Below, piece after piece: positions 7,355 to 16,648 of a stretch of DNA of 22,614 nt (its first letter is position 1; every line of letters starts with the position of its first letter). Source of the stretch: Mycoemilia scoparia (Eukaryota; Kickxellomycota; Kickxellomycetes; Kickxellales; Kickxellaceae); NCBI GenBank assembly GCA_027575805.1, contig JANBPU010000255.1, positions 1 to 22,614 on the forward strand, written 5' to 3'. Both the position numbers and the translations under genes were made by a program. The notes under the pieces were generated by a model. The model searched no databases, was not told the DNA's origin, and worked only from the letters and a program-made list of their open reading frames with translations.

Positions 7355-8605
7355 ATGGCGCGTGTCAACATCCCATTAGACCTGATGTGTAGATTAAATA
7401 TATCAGGCAGTGATGACCTGGTTCTTACTCCAGACTCATCAGCTTCCCCTCCCTCTACTTCTGATTACACCAGTGACGACAGCGAGAATGGTAGCATGGT
7501 GTTCGACACACATACTACCAGTACTGCTGTTGTTATCGGCCAGACCCGCAGAGCTCATCTCATCGACAACATCGCGAGATTAGCAATTCTGAATGGATAT
7601 ATTGAGAAAATCTGCTATTTGCTTTGCAGCTGGCAACCAATATTGGGAGGCCATCTTTTTGAGTATACTTCGTTTGTTACTTTGGTGTTGTACAAGTACA
7701 CATGTTTTAACGTTGTTGAAAACATCGTTGTCACTGATAACGAACCATTGATTGATCAATTGATGGAACACGGCAAAGGTCTTATTACCAAATCGGTCAT
7801 ATTTGCCAGAAGACTAAAAAGTGTCCATGAAACTTCTCCAGATCAACAACAACAGCTACAACAGCAACAAGACATTCCGGAATACGAGCCCACTGTTACA
7901 GCTAAAGCTGCAGATTTAGCAGAAGGAAATGATAGTAATTTGGACCATGGTAATGCAAACAATGAGATCTTGTTCAATGGGACACAATATTATTGTGGCC
8001 TTATCATATTGACCTGCGCATTCCTATTCTGTTCAACTGTTTTTCCTGATGTTGATTTTTATGAACAGCATAGTGAGCTTTTCCCAATGATCGATGAGGC
8101 TTCTAAGCTTTATGCTGAGTTGCGTAAAAAAGACCAAACAGGATCACAAATCGATGATCTAGCTAGTGATTATAGCGATGAAAGTGAATCTGGCGATAGA
8201 AGTGATTATAGCGCTGAAAGTGACTATGATGTGGATGAGGAAGATGATGAGGATAAAGATACCAATTCTCATGTGCATTATGTCAGTAATGACAATGGTG
8301 ACGAGGATGATGATATTCAGCATTTGTTTGGAGATGCCATTCAGGACATGTTTGAACAAATAACTCAAAATGATGACATCATTAATATGATTTCTGATTC
8401 TATGACAGGAGTGGAATATTTGGAAAACATTCCTTTAGTTGATTATGAAACTGGGGTTGTGGAGAATGTGCACATCAAAGGTTTTGGGGAAACTCCACTT
8501 GGCCCTTCGGAATGGATTGATGATTTACAAGCAGCAGGGTACTTTTCATATGATTCTATAATGAACCGTATGGAATTGTACAAGCAAGCTTCACAATATA
8601 ACTAG
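7355..8605 (+). CDS. Uncharacterised acidic protein, faint cyclin-like resemblance
   Basis: This is an intronless frame of 416 residues. The ATG sits in a good context (CCATGG), and an AATAAA follows the stop by about 50 bases. I do not recognise the family. Residues 20-60 are Ser/Thr/Asp-rich. Residues about 64-158 look like a bundle of helices (hydrophobic blocks ICYLLCSW, FVTLVLYKYTCFNVVENIVV, LITKSVIFARRLK). A Gln tract and polar linker (164-205) follows, then another hydrophobic helix pair (212-257, GLIILTCAFLFCSTVF). Residues 266-320 are extremely acidic and Ser-rich, and 321-416 is a more ordered acidic tail. The pattern FARRLK...GTQYY...LIILTCAFLF recalls the two central helices of Pho80-type fungal cyclins, but the usual conserved cyclin residues are not clear. 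The hydrophobic blocks are amphipathic rather than clear membrane spans. Coding status is likely; function is unknown. Confidence 0.75.
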   Translation: MARVNIPLDLMCRLNISGSDDLVLTPDSSASPPSTSDYTSDDSENGSMVFDTHTTSTAVVIGQTRRAHLIDNIARLAILNGYIEKICYLLCSWQPILGGHLFEYTSFVTLVLYKYTCFNVVENIVVTDNEPLIDQLMEHGKGLITKSVIFARRLKSVHETSPDQQQQLQQQQDIPEYEPTVTAKAADLAEGNDSNLDHGNANNEILFNGTQYYCGLIILTCAFLFCSTVFPDVDFYEQHSELFPMIDEASKLYAELRKKDQTGSQIDDLASDYSDESESGDRSDYSAESDYDVDEEDDEDKDTNSHVHYVSNDNGDEDDDIQHLFGDAIQDMFEQITQNDDIINMISDSMTGVEYLENIPLVDYETGVVENVHIKGFGETPLGPSEWIDDLQAAGYFSYDSIMNRMELYKQASQYN

Positions 8606-8652
8606 ATTTATTATATTTATTTTTGTTTGCAAATGCAGACATATGTTTTTAT

Positions 8653-8658
8653 AATAAA
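8653..8658 (+). terminator. Polyadenylation signal of the acidic protein gene
   Basis: AATAAA 48 bases after the stop codon, in an AT-rich 3' region. Confidence 0.6.
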
Positions 8659-8659
8659 G

Positions 8660-9139
8660 CAAGTTTAAAATTGTAATATTTATTATTGCTGTCTTGGAAT
8701 ATTGACTATGAAAACTAAACCAAGAAAGTATGCTAGTATTTATGTTGATTAGTCTCTAGACTGCTGATAAGCAAGTAAACATATTTGTGATATTCTTGAG
8801 TATATATAGATTTTCAAGACCTTCTCCAATGGTTTATATGAATTCTTCATGGTATATTTAGTTATATGAGTTTATAAAAGATAAATGAAATTGTCAAACT
8901 GCTTCATGGTACTAAAAGCTTGTTCAGAAACTCCAATGTTGCTTTCATCAATTGGTTGGTTATTGCATCTTTCAATTTTATATAAATATAACAAAATTTG
9001 GCATTTCACTTACTATAAAGTAGTTGGGTATTGTCGAGTTATACAACCAACTTTACTAATATTGTTTTGCTTCTTTATTTCCATCGCATTGGAACCTATT
9101 GATAGTAATTCTATTTATCCATAAAAATTAATGGGGATA
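8660..9139. other. Intergenic, no gene seen
   Basis: AT-rich. A 79-codon plus-strand frame (8885-9124) has no recognisable features and could be chance. I looked on the minus strand for an extension of the LRR remnant next door and found early stops. Confidence 0.5.
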
Positions 9140-9343
9140 TTAAATGCTTTCCCCCAAAGTGATGCTGATTGATGATCGAGTACTCCTACAAAGTTTCATA
9201 AGCGATTCATCTACTTTCAAATCCAAGTAGATCTTTTTTACAATGGGAAACTTTTGGCAATAATAATTAACAGCATCTGTGAAAGTATCTAGATTTGGAG
9301 TATGACTACAGGTATTTCGAAAATAAGTTGTCCAAGATGACAT
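9140..9343 (-). pseudogene. Possible remnant of an F-box/LRR gene, or a short unknown gene
   Basis: A 67-residue frame reads on the minus strand. The segment HTPNLDTFTDAVNYYCQKFP followed by IVKKIYLDLKVDESL resembles one leucine-rich-repeat unit. It is like LPNLKKIYLYLDVTG near the end of the F-box/LRR protein encoded 550 bases upstream on the same strand. It lacks an F-box and the remaining repeats, and the sequence between the two genes shows no continuing frame. The simplest reading is the decayed end of a tandem duplicate, but similarity over one short stretch is weak evidence. Confidence 0.35.
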
Positions 9344-9892
9344 CTTGTTAGTCTGAGAACTTTGATTATGTTATTTTGAGACTATAAAACTTTGGCCAGA
9401 AATTAGGTTAGAATTTTTACTTGATCTCCGCCCACAGTCAAGCTGTCAAATTGTGGGCTCGTTTCAAAAAAAAATGTTAATACAAGATAAAACCACAAAA
9501 CTTTGGGCAAAAGCCGGCTCTCATAGAGTGCATAGTAAATCAATTAAAATGTAGCTATATAAGATGTAGGAACTAACAAACATTCGAGTCCATTTTACTC
9601 CTGTTGACAAGAGAAACACCAAAATTACTATGAATTAGTTTGTCAATTTTAGTAGTCTTATTAAACTACTTAATTTATTATGCAATGTTTAGGGAGTCAC
9701 TATAGCCCTGACTAGTATATAATTGAGCACATATGTTAATGCCACTTGATATAATGCAAGTAATTTTCATTATTATATTTTTATAATCCTTCGGTTTAGC
9801 ATTGATGGCATACAATATTAGTTTAGGAACTATTGTTTGACTTGATTTCAAAAAGCTAATACAAAAAACTTTATACAAAGTGGTTGTCCAGA
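9344..9892. other. Spacer downstream of the F-box/LRR gene
   Basis: AT-rich with stops in all minus-strand frames. It would contain the 3' untranslated region of the F-box/LRR gene, but I see no clear AATAAA on the minus strand close to the stop. A 79-codon minus frame (9678-9917) overlaps the end of that gene and looks like chance. Confidence 0.45.
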
Positions 9893-11407
9893 CTATGCAG
9901 TTGTAGCCAAGAAGCAAATATTCGGGTATCGTTGGATTAGGTCATTAATATTGCCCTTATAGCCACGCAGCTTAGCTTCCTTGGCATTAGGAAATATTGA
10001 TAATAATTTTATCCATCTCTTCAGACTAAGCTGAATATTTAACTCCAACTCCAAGTACGTCACACTCATCAATCGAACGTCCTTAAACACCTGATTTGAT
10101 GTACCAGTTACATCCAAGTACAAGTAAATCTTTTTCAGATTAGGAAGGTTTTGGAGGGCATAAAATAATCTTGTAGTACACTGAATCCTGTCGATATTCA
10201 AAACCTTTATTCCATTCATATTTATCTTTATCAGATTAGAAGGTTTTAGTTTAGTACTTTTTAGTTGGCTCGCTTCGAATGTTTCCATTTTGGCCAAGAA
10301 TAAGTCAATTTCGTTATATTCAAGAACATCAATAGTTTTTAGGGTAAGCTGCTCGATTGTAGTGTTTTTCAGAGACATTAAATATCTGAAGTAAAAGTAG
10401 TAATGGATATCAAGATATCGCATTTCGGTCAAAATTAAAGTACGAAGTTTGGGGCAGCATTTGGAAACTATATAGGCATCTTTTTTGCTCTTCATGACGA
10501 TGTTTAGATATTCCAAGTGTTGGAATATATGGCCATTGGCCCTATCATTATAAAGGCGGCCAGTTTTTTCATTATTTGGAAGTGGTGTGTCTTCAAGTCT
10601 TACGAGATATACCAAGCATTTAAGGTTTGGAAATAGCAAGCCTATTTGAGACAGCGTGATTGTTGATTTACGTGACGTTCCATGTCTTGTATCTAGCTTT
10701 AGATTGGAAATATTGTTGTACTGCGGCAGGCTTTGCACTAGAGTATTATTGACAGCAAAGACGTCTGGTGAATAATGAGACAACTGGAGTGTGTGCAACT
10801 TAGGAAACAAATCGAGTGTCTTGAAAAACGAGCTTCCGAAATAGGAATTGTCTAGCCTCAGTATTTTAAGGCTGTTTCCTTGTAACTGGGATATTTTAAC
10901 CAAAAATTTAAACGCAGATATCTCCCTGTAGCTGACCATTTTTATGTCGTATATTTGCGGATTACATTTAACAAGCCCAACCACGCTATACAGATACTTT
11001 TGTGGAACACAAACAATTTCTAGCTTCACCAAGCTTGGATAGTGACAAGAAAGGTTGACCAAGGACCCCTCTTTAATATGAGAGGGGAATTTCAGATACA
11101 TAGACTGAATACTGTAAAAGTATCTGTAATCAATGTCCATGTAGTAAGTCCTGCATTTTGATCCACCAAAACTCTTCCAATCATTATATACTAAATTTGG
11201 CACATAAACAATTTTTCTGGTTGCCAAATCCCAATCTTTAGAAAGAATGGCCAAACTAGAGACGTCGACGTTTTTCTTTCTCCACACTTTATATTCTTCT
11301 GGACTCATACAATTATGTTTACCATAGAGTTGTTTGTCGCTTATATAGTCCCATATCAGCGCCTTTAGATCTAAGGGCAGATCTTTCTTGCTCCCCAAAT
11401 TAGCCAT
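9893..11407 (-). CDS. F-box / leucine-rich-repeat protein
   Basis: This is an intronless frame of 504 residues ending in TAG. Residues 10-24 (LPLDLKALIWDYISD) and the following LAILSKDWDLATRKIVY (52-68) fit the two halves of a fungal F-box: LP-x-x-L-x-x-x-I, then L-x-L-x-SK-x-W. A basic/aromatic insertion (28-48) separates them. From about 85 on there are irregular leucine-rich repeats with recurring units such as LKILRLDNSYF, LHTLQLSHYS, LKCLVYLVRL, LEYLNIVM, LRTLILTEMRYL, LKKIYLYLDV and VTYLELELNI. F-box proteins join Skp1-cullin-1 ubiquitin ligases and the repeats hold the substrate. That role is inferred from the family, and no substrate can be named. Such proteins form large, fast-changing families in Mucoromycota, which fits the nearby remnant. 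The start is the first ATG of the frame, with an AT-rich region upstream. Confidence 0.8.
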   Translation of the reverse strand: MANLGSKKDLPLDLKALIWDYISDKQLYGKHNCMSPEEYKVWRKKNVDVSSLAILSKDWDLATRKIVYVPNLVYNDWKSFGGSKCRTYYMDIDYRYFYSIQSMYLKFPSHIKEGSLVNLSCHYPSLVKLEIVCVPQKYLYSVVGLVKCNPQIYDIKMVSYREISAFKFLVKISQLQGNSLKILRLDNSYFGSSFFKTLDLFPKLHTLQLSHYSPDVFAVNNTLVQSLPQYNNISNLKLDTRHGTSRKSTITLSQIGLLFPNLKCLVYLVRLEDTPLPNNEKTGRLYNDRANGHIFQHLEYLNIVMKSKKDAYIVSKCCPKLRTLILTEMRYLDIHYYFYFRYLMSLKNTTIEQLTLKTIDVLEYNEIDLFLAKMETFEASQLKSTKLKPSNLIKINMNGIKVLNIDRIQCTTRLFYALQNLPNLKKIYLYLDVTGTSNQVFKDVRLMSVTYLELELNIQLSLKRWIKLLSIFPNAKEAKLRGYKGNINDLIQRYPNICFLATTA

Positions 11408-13480
11408 GACAAGGTACGGAGTTATTTTGTTGGCAAGATTATCTATTATAATAATAGGAATGAGGAAAGGAATGCAGGTAGAATAAGGGATGTCCCAGTG
11501 GCTAAATGATATATGTATATATATATATATGGATGAATTTGCTCAATATTGCAGTTGTTGTTAGGTCATATCAAACAGTATAAATGCCAACCAAAAGCAA
11601 CTTCAAAACTAAGCTCATTGCTATCATTTGGCTATGACACAGGACAGTTTGATAACATCCCGAGTCTAATGGACAAGTGCTGAGAATGCAAGAAAGAGAG
11701 AGAGAAAAACATAAAAGCCAAATGACTGTAATTGTAGAGATACTTTGAAAGAATCATATCACTCACGTGTGTAAAGGAGTAATGTGAAAACATGTGGGAC
11801 TGCAATTTATCAAAGACACTTTTCACAATACCTACTTAAAAAACATCTAAGCATGATTATAAACTGCCCTAATTGGATACGTGTTCTATTTCTTAAAGAC
11901 CCTAGGTAATAGGTATTTGGTATTCGCCAATGTTGGTTACCAATAATGATACTTCCAAATTGTTACTCTTATTTAGGATTCGTCGTTTCTTTTCGTGTAG
12001 AAATCCTGCTTGATGACAGAATTAGGCACCCAGGAAATATTATTGTTAATGTCATTTTAGATTCAGATAATTATCATAGAAATAGTTGAATTATCAGCTG
12101 TGATAATAAAACATTACTATGTTACGGCTAAACTTCCATCATCAAGAGAGGGCGGTAGAAGTAGAAAGAATAATCCCTACTAAGCCAGAATAGGGCTGAT
12201 TTATCATTTTTTTCTAATAAAGGATGAGGTTTTGTATTAGCTGACCAATCAAAATCTTGGTTTTGGGCTGGTGGTGACTTTATTCGTTACAAATAAGCGG
12301 GTATGTGTGCGTTTTTTAAACAAATAGCCAGGATTCACACTGATGGATGGGAGAATGCTCTGGCCAAATAGTAATAGTAAAGCGTAGAAGTGCTTTTTAG
12401 GTTCAAATGGTATAATTTTTGGGGAAGACATCTTGCATATTTATTCTCACATGTTTATACACTCCCACCTCTTTTGTGCAAGAGCTTGGTGAGCAGAAAA
12501 GAGGCTGATTTTCAGTTAAAACAAGAGAGATTGTGCACAATGCGAAGTGCGTATATAGAGAAACCCATGTGGGTCGTTGTGTTCTGATCATTTGCTGTAA
12601 TTTTTAGCCCCAAGATTTCTTTATTTCCTCAGATTCTTTTGTGGTTTCTGACTTTGGTATATTGTTGAGTGGTTAGCTATGCTATTCTAAGCGAACTTGG
12701 AGTTTACTGCTGTTGGGTTAGCAAGTGTTGGCGATGAGTGCCTTTGGAGTCAGTCAAGTGGGAAGACACATAAAATAGTGCGAGCGGAGATTTAGCGGAG
12801 ATCTTGCCATCCACTTTTTTCCGTTAGTGGAGCTAGTAGAGATATTCTTGTGATCTGCTGTCCTATGTAATGTTGGCCACTAGTGTAAAGGGACAGAAGC
12901 CTTTTTGCTCTGGCTTTAATAATCGCACAGATAGCTCTTCATAGTTTTTGACAAACAGCTGCATTTGCACACCCTGGACTCCTTTTTGGGCTGTCTGTGG
13001 TGGATGGGTCAGACAAGGAGGTAGCTTGCATAGACAACCCAGTTCCTGGTCCAAACTATTAGTAGTGCCTTCAGCAAATGGGAATATAATCAGCGTTCTG
13101 ATCACGGAAACCAGACCAATCAGACGCACTGATTTAGCTTATCATTAAAGAAGGGCGTACCATAGCTTTTAGTCCGAAACAAAAAGTTCTGCCTGTGTGC
13201 GTTTGTAGCTTGGGTTCTAAAAATGTCAAATAGTAGCGCAAAGGCTTTTTTGGGTGGGGAAGGCGGCATAGTCTGGAAAGCCAATTAGGGATCAGCTCCC
13301 AATCAAACATCACCATCACCGTTTATTATCACGCTCGTCTTCAGACACTATGCCACTGCTGCTATATCCAAGTAATTTCTGCTCGGCTTTCAGCTTCTTT
13401 CCTTGTCTTTTCTCTTTCAGCCCTCCTGTTGCTATTATTATTACTATATTGTTATCGCCTTGATATTCGATCCGAGGCAC
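11408..13480. other. Long intergenic region between divergent promoters
   Basis: This separates the F-box/LRR gene (leftward) from the phosphate carrier gene (rightward), so it should hold both promoters. A TA repeat lies at about 11513-11531. Short frames exist on both strands (for example 12863-13129 minus and 12948-13148 plus overlap each other), but none has recognisable features or a matching gene signal. No RNA gene was found. The part 13320-13480 is pyrimidine-rich, as often seen just upstream of highly expressed fungal genes. Confidence 0.5.
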
Positions 13481-13483
13481 GTT

Positions 13484-13504
13484 TATATAAAAGTTTTATA
13501 TAAA
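13484..13504 (+). promoter_or_regulatory. Paired TATA boxes of the phosphate carrier gene
   Basis: TATATAAA occurs twice, at 13484-13491 and 13497-13504. The first lies 51 bases before the ATG at 13535 and would give a leader of roughly 20 bases. The second is only about 30 bases from the ATG. A strong TATA fits a highly expressed gene. Confidence 0.65.
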
Positions 13505-13534
13505 GAGTAGTTGTTGTGATTATATACTGTCGAA

Positions 13535-14956
13535 ATGTTCCCTTCCCAATCTACTTTGAAGAAGAGCTTCACCCCTGCCGAGCCCAAGGCCTTTGTTGCT
13601 CCCTCTGTTGTTGAGAAGCCTTCAGCCAAGCCTTTTGTTGCTGCTGCTCCTATTGAAATCAACTCTGCTAAGGTAAATTTACAACGAACATTGTTATATA
13701 TTTTCTAATTTGCACGATTAGCACTTGGATCTGGTGAATCTCTCCATATTTATCTATGACCAAACAGGCAGTTAATATTCATACCAGACAACAGCAACAA
13801 CAATAATAATGCGTCTTGATTTCTTATGCTGGATAATAGTACTTCTACACTTGCGCTGTCGGCGGTGCTCTTGCTTGCGGTTTGACTCACACCTTTGTCA
13901 CTCCCCTCGATTTGGTCAAGTGCCGTCTTCAGGTAAATGCCGCTCTTGCTCTTAGCTATACACAAAGTTCCACGATCTAATACTAGCCAGCCAGCCAGCT
14001 ATAGCTACAACAGTAAAGATGATAGCTATAGAAATCGTTGGCCTACTTGTTTACTTTTCAATCCACATGGTTGATATGTATGCTACTTTATATACTAACG
14101 TTTGATCTGCAAATATTTTTGTTTTTTCCAAATCATTGCTATACAATAATAGGTTGACAAGACCTTGTACAATGGTATCTTCGATGGCTGGAAGAAGATC
14201 TTCAAGGCCGAAGGTATTAGCGGCCTCTTCACCGGCTGGGGTCCCACTTTCATCGGTTACACTCTCCAGGGTACCTGCAAATACGGTTTCTATGACTACT
14301 TCAAGTACTTGTATCCCACCATTGTTGGTGAGGAGACTGCCAACAAGTACCGCACTCTTCTCTACTTGAGTGCCTCCGCCAGTGCTGAAGTTATTGCTGA
14401 CGTCGCTCTTTGTCCTCTCGAGGCCACCAAGATCCGTATGCAAACCTCCACCACCCCATTCGCCTCTTCCACCCTTGAGGCTCTTCGCAAGATCAATGCT
14501 GCCGAAGGTTTGAACGGCTTCTACAAGGGTCTTACTCCTCTCTGGCTCCGCCAGGTTCCTTACACTATGGTCAAGTTCGCTACCTTCGAGAAGACCGTTG
14601 AGGCCATCTACAAGCACTGCCTCTCTCACCCCAAGGAGTACTACAACAAGGCTCAGCAGCTCGGTGTTACCTTCACTGCTGGCTACATTGCTGGTATCTT
14701 CTGCGCTATTGTCTCCCACCCCGCCGATACTCTTGTATCCAAGCTCAACAATGTTGCCAAGTCTGAGGGTGAATCCACTGGTACTCTTGCCGTCAAGATT
14801 CTCAAGGATCTTGGATTCAAGGGTGTCTGGGCTGGTTTGACCCCACGTATCATGATGGTTGGTACTCTTACTGCCCTCCAATGGTTCATCTACGATACCT
14901 TCAAGGTCATGACTGGTCTTCCTGCTTCCGGTAGTGCTGCTCCCAAAAAGGAATAA
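13535..14956 (+). CDS. Mitochondrial phosphate carrier (SLC25A3 / Mir1 family)
   Basis: There are three exons: 13535-13672, 13840-13932 and 14153-14956, all joined in phase 0, giving 344 residues. Three repeats of the mitochondrial carrier family carry the signatures PLDLVKCRLQ (68-77), PLEATKIRMQ (165-174) and the third form PADTLVSKLN (267-276), the last being typical of the phosphate carrier. GFYKGLTPLWLRQVPYTM (199-216) and TLTALQWFIYD near the end also fit. The family imports phosphate with a proton (or in exchange for hydroxide) across the inner mitochondrial membrane to supply ATP synthase. Six membrane helices are expected. Residues 1-46 (exon 1) form an Ala/Pro/Lys/Ser-rich extension without acidic bias, possibly a targeting sequence. 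Exon 3 has strong C-ending codon preference compared with its neighbours, which suggests high expression. Confidence is high for both the family and the exon joins. Confidence 0.93.
13673..13839 (+). other. Intron 1 of the phosphate carrier gene
   Basis: Donor GTAAAT after codon 46 (Lys) and acceptor ATAATAG before Tyr47. It is 167 bases and phase 0. Removal restores the start of the first carrier helix (YFYTCAVGGALACG). Confidence 0.85.
13933..14152 (+). other. Intron 2 of the phosphate carrier gene
   Basis: Donor GTAAAT falls directly after the last codon of the first carrier signature (Gln77), and the acceptor is ATAATAG. It is 220 bases and phase 0. A perfect TACTAAC branch site lies at 14093-14099, 53 bases before the acceptor. 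Confidence 0.9.
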
Positions 14957-14961
14957 ATAAA
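14952..14961 (+). terminator. Polyadenylation signal overlapping the phosphate carrier stop codon
   Basis: AATAAATAAA begins two bases before the TAA stop (14954-14956), so the stop codon lies inside the first AATAAA. If used, the 3' untranslated region would be only about 15-30 bases. Confidence 0.5.
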
Positions 14962-15291
14962 TGATAAAAAACTCCTATTAGACTTTTGTTTATTTATTCT
15001 TTTGATTGATTATCCTTCAATTATCTTCACACATGCCACCAATCCTTGCCCTTTTTTTAAATAACAACATACATTATTTTATTTTATTGATCTGTCAATG
15101 TTATGATGTAAAGTTAGAATCACAAGACCAAGATAATACTATTATTTGGCCCACTCCAAGTATAATCTGGATAATCCCCATAATATTGATTATTTTAGTA
15201 GTATATTATAATAAATGAAAACCATGGTTGAAAATAAAAGGCTAACTGGTTAGCTTAATACCATATGTTTCCAAATTGAATACCAGGGAGA
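14962..15291. other. Intergenic, promoter region of the next gene
   Basis: AT-rich. It contains a 70-codon hydrophobic frame (15006-15218) that I do not believe. A short inverted repeat GCTAAC-TG-GTTAGC lies at 15241-15254, 37 bases before the ATG at 15292. Confidence 0.5.
15241..15254. promoter_or_regulatory. Inverted repeat GCTAAC-TG-GTTAGC
   Basis: Perfect 6-base arms around a 2-base centre, just upstream of a start codon. It could be a binding site for a dimeric regulator or simply chance. Confidence 0.25.
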
Positions 15292-16473
15292 ATGTCGACA
15301 CCATTGCAGCAGCAGGCGGTTCAGCCATCGCCAGGATCTATTAAACCTAAGAGTATATCAGGTTCGGATGCTGCAACCAAAGCAATTTTAGAGAACCAAA
15401 GGAAATCTATAGAATCAATTCTTGAAGGTTTGAATCAAGCCAAACATTTGATTGGTGATATATTTGATACAATGTATGTAATAATAACAATAACAATAAT
15501 AGCATAACAAATATATTAGCATTTGTTATAAACAGCGGTATACTATGTTGTTGGCATTATATGTGCATGATGAAAATGAGAAACTAATGATAAAAGATTT
15601 GAATGTATGTATAGAGAAAATTCCGAAAAGTATAAGCTCGAAACAATATATACCAAACCAACAGCAGGAACGATAAATGATCAGAATAAAGGAAACAATA
15701 GCCGGTCTACTATGTCGAATGTTGATGGTGGGGCAATAAAATCACCAACAGAAATAAATGTTCAACAAATCAATGATGGTAGTAATAGCTCAAATATCGT
15801 CAAGAATACCATAACCACTGCAGCAGCAGCAACAACAACAACAGCAGCAAAGGATAGAGCAGAAATAGATAACCAGTTGGTTATACTTTCCCAAATTTTG
15901 CAACAGACTCGAGAGCAAGCCAATGTATCTGGATTAAGTGCGATTCCGATAGTTAAAATACCTAATACCAAACAAAACATTATTGGAAGCCCCCTAAAAG
16001 CTACTAATACTAACACTAATTCTACTATTACTACTACTACTAATAATAATAATGATGATGAGGGTGGTGACAATGATAATAACAACAACAACAACTTTGG
16101 GGAAGGAAATGTGGAGTTTATTGGTGATGATGAAGTAGCTGCTACAACGGTTCCTTATACTATATCACCATCATTATTTGCGCTTATGGATGATAGCGAT
16201 GACGGCGACAAAGAAGCTGGGAATAATAACGGGCTACTTCAAGGTTCAATCGAAGGAGGAGGAGGTACTAATAACATCAACAATAACAATGTTGATGAAA
16301 ATATTTTACAATTTATTCCAAGTTTGAGTCGGAAAATATCCGATGTTGGTGCATTGAAAGGATGGACTGAAAACGGATTAAATGAAACCAAAGGGTTGTT
16401 TAATGATCAACAGAGAATTTCGACTAATGCCAAGGCTGCGTTATCTGTACCTAAACCTCAATTTTTGCAATGA
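15292..16473 (+). CDS. Uncharacterised Asn/Thr-rich protein, probably two exons
   Basis: My preferred model joins 15292-15473 to 15615-16473, giving 346 residues. The donor is GTATGT (15474), a CTAATG branch-like site lies at 15584, and the acceptor TATAG ends at 15614. The join makes an ATA codon and keeps the frame. Residues 26-59 (ATKAILENQRKSIESILEGL, then NQAKHLIGDIF) form an amphipathic, probably coiled-coil helix. A second helical patch lies after a Thr/Ala tract (DNQLVILSQILQQTREQA). The rest is Asn/Thr/Gly/Asp-rich, with a short conserved-looking end (LQFIPSLSRKISDVGALKGW). I do not recognise the family; small helical subunits of nuclear complexes such as Mediator look like this, but that is a guess. 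An alternative three-exon model uses an internal exon near 15516-15603 that encodes YTMLLALYVHDENEKLMIKD. The exon structure is therefore uncertain. Confidence 0.6.
15474..15614 (+). other. Predicted intron of the Asn/Thr-rich protein gene
   Basis: GTATGT donor, AT-rich body and TATAG acceptor, 141 bases, phase 2. It contains a 45-codon frame that stays open through the acceptor into the next exon, so part of it could be coding in an alternative transcript. GTATGT also occurs at 15604, and AG acceptors occur at 15517 (ATATTAG) and 15534 (AAACAG). Confidence 0.5.
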
Positions 16474-16587
16474 ATTGTTTCTTTTCTCTCTCTTCTGGAT
16501 GTTGGATACTACTATACTACTAGTAGCTTTATAACAATAATTTAATAACAACCAATTACTAAAAGTATATTGATAAATTGAAATGGA

Positions 16588-16613
<26 letters not shown>
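16588..16613. repeat. (AT)13 microsatellite between convergent genes
   Basis: Twenty-six bases of pure AT repeat lie in the 175-base gap between two genes that end toward each other. It may help form the 3' ends, but this is not shown. Confidence 0.9.
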
Positions 16614-16619
<6 letters not shown>

Positions 16620-16648
16620 GTGAAAATAAAACATTGAAAACAAAAAAT

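Noticed and set aside
9575..9600. A TTCGAGTCC sequence resembling a tRNA T loop
   Set aside because: No pairing T stem, acceptor stem or anticodon arm can be built around it.
12863..13148. Overlapping frames on opposite strands in the region upstream of the phosphate carrier
   Set aside because: They are mutually exclusive, short, and without domains or nearby gene signals.
14051..14881. A 276-codon open frame antisense to the phosphate carrier gene
   Set aside because: It lies opposite exon 3, where strong codon preference removes stops on the reverse strand. It also runs into the intron and has no recognisable domain. It is a shadow frame.
15006..15218. A 70-codon hydrophobic frame between the phosphate carrier and the next gene
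   Set aside because: It is Ile/Leu-rich as expected from AT-rich DNA, with no gene signals and no recognisable family.
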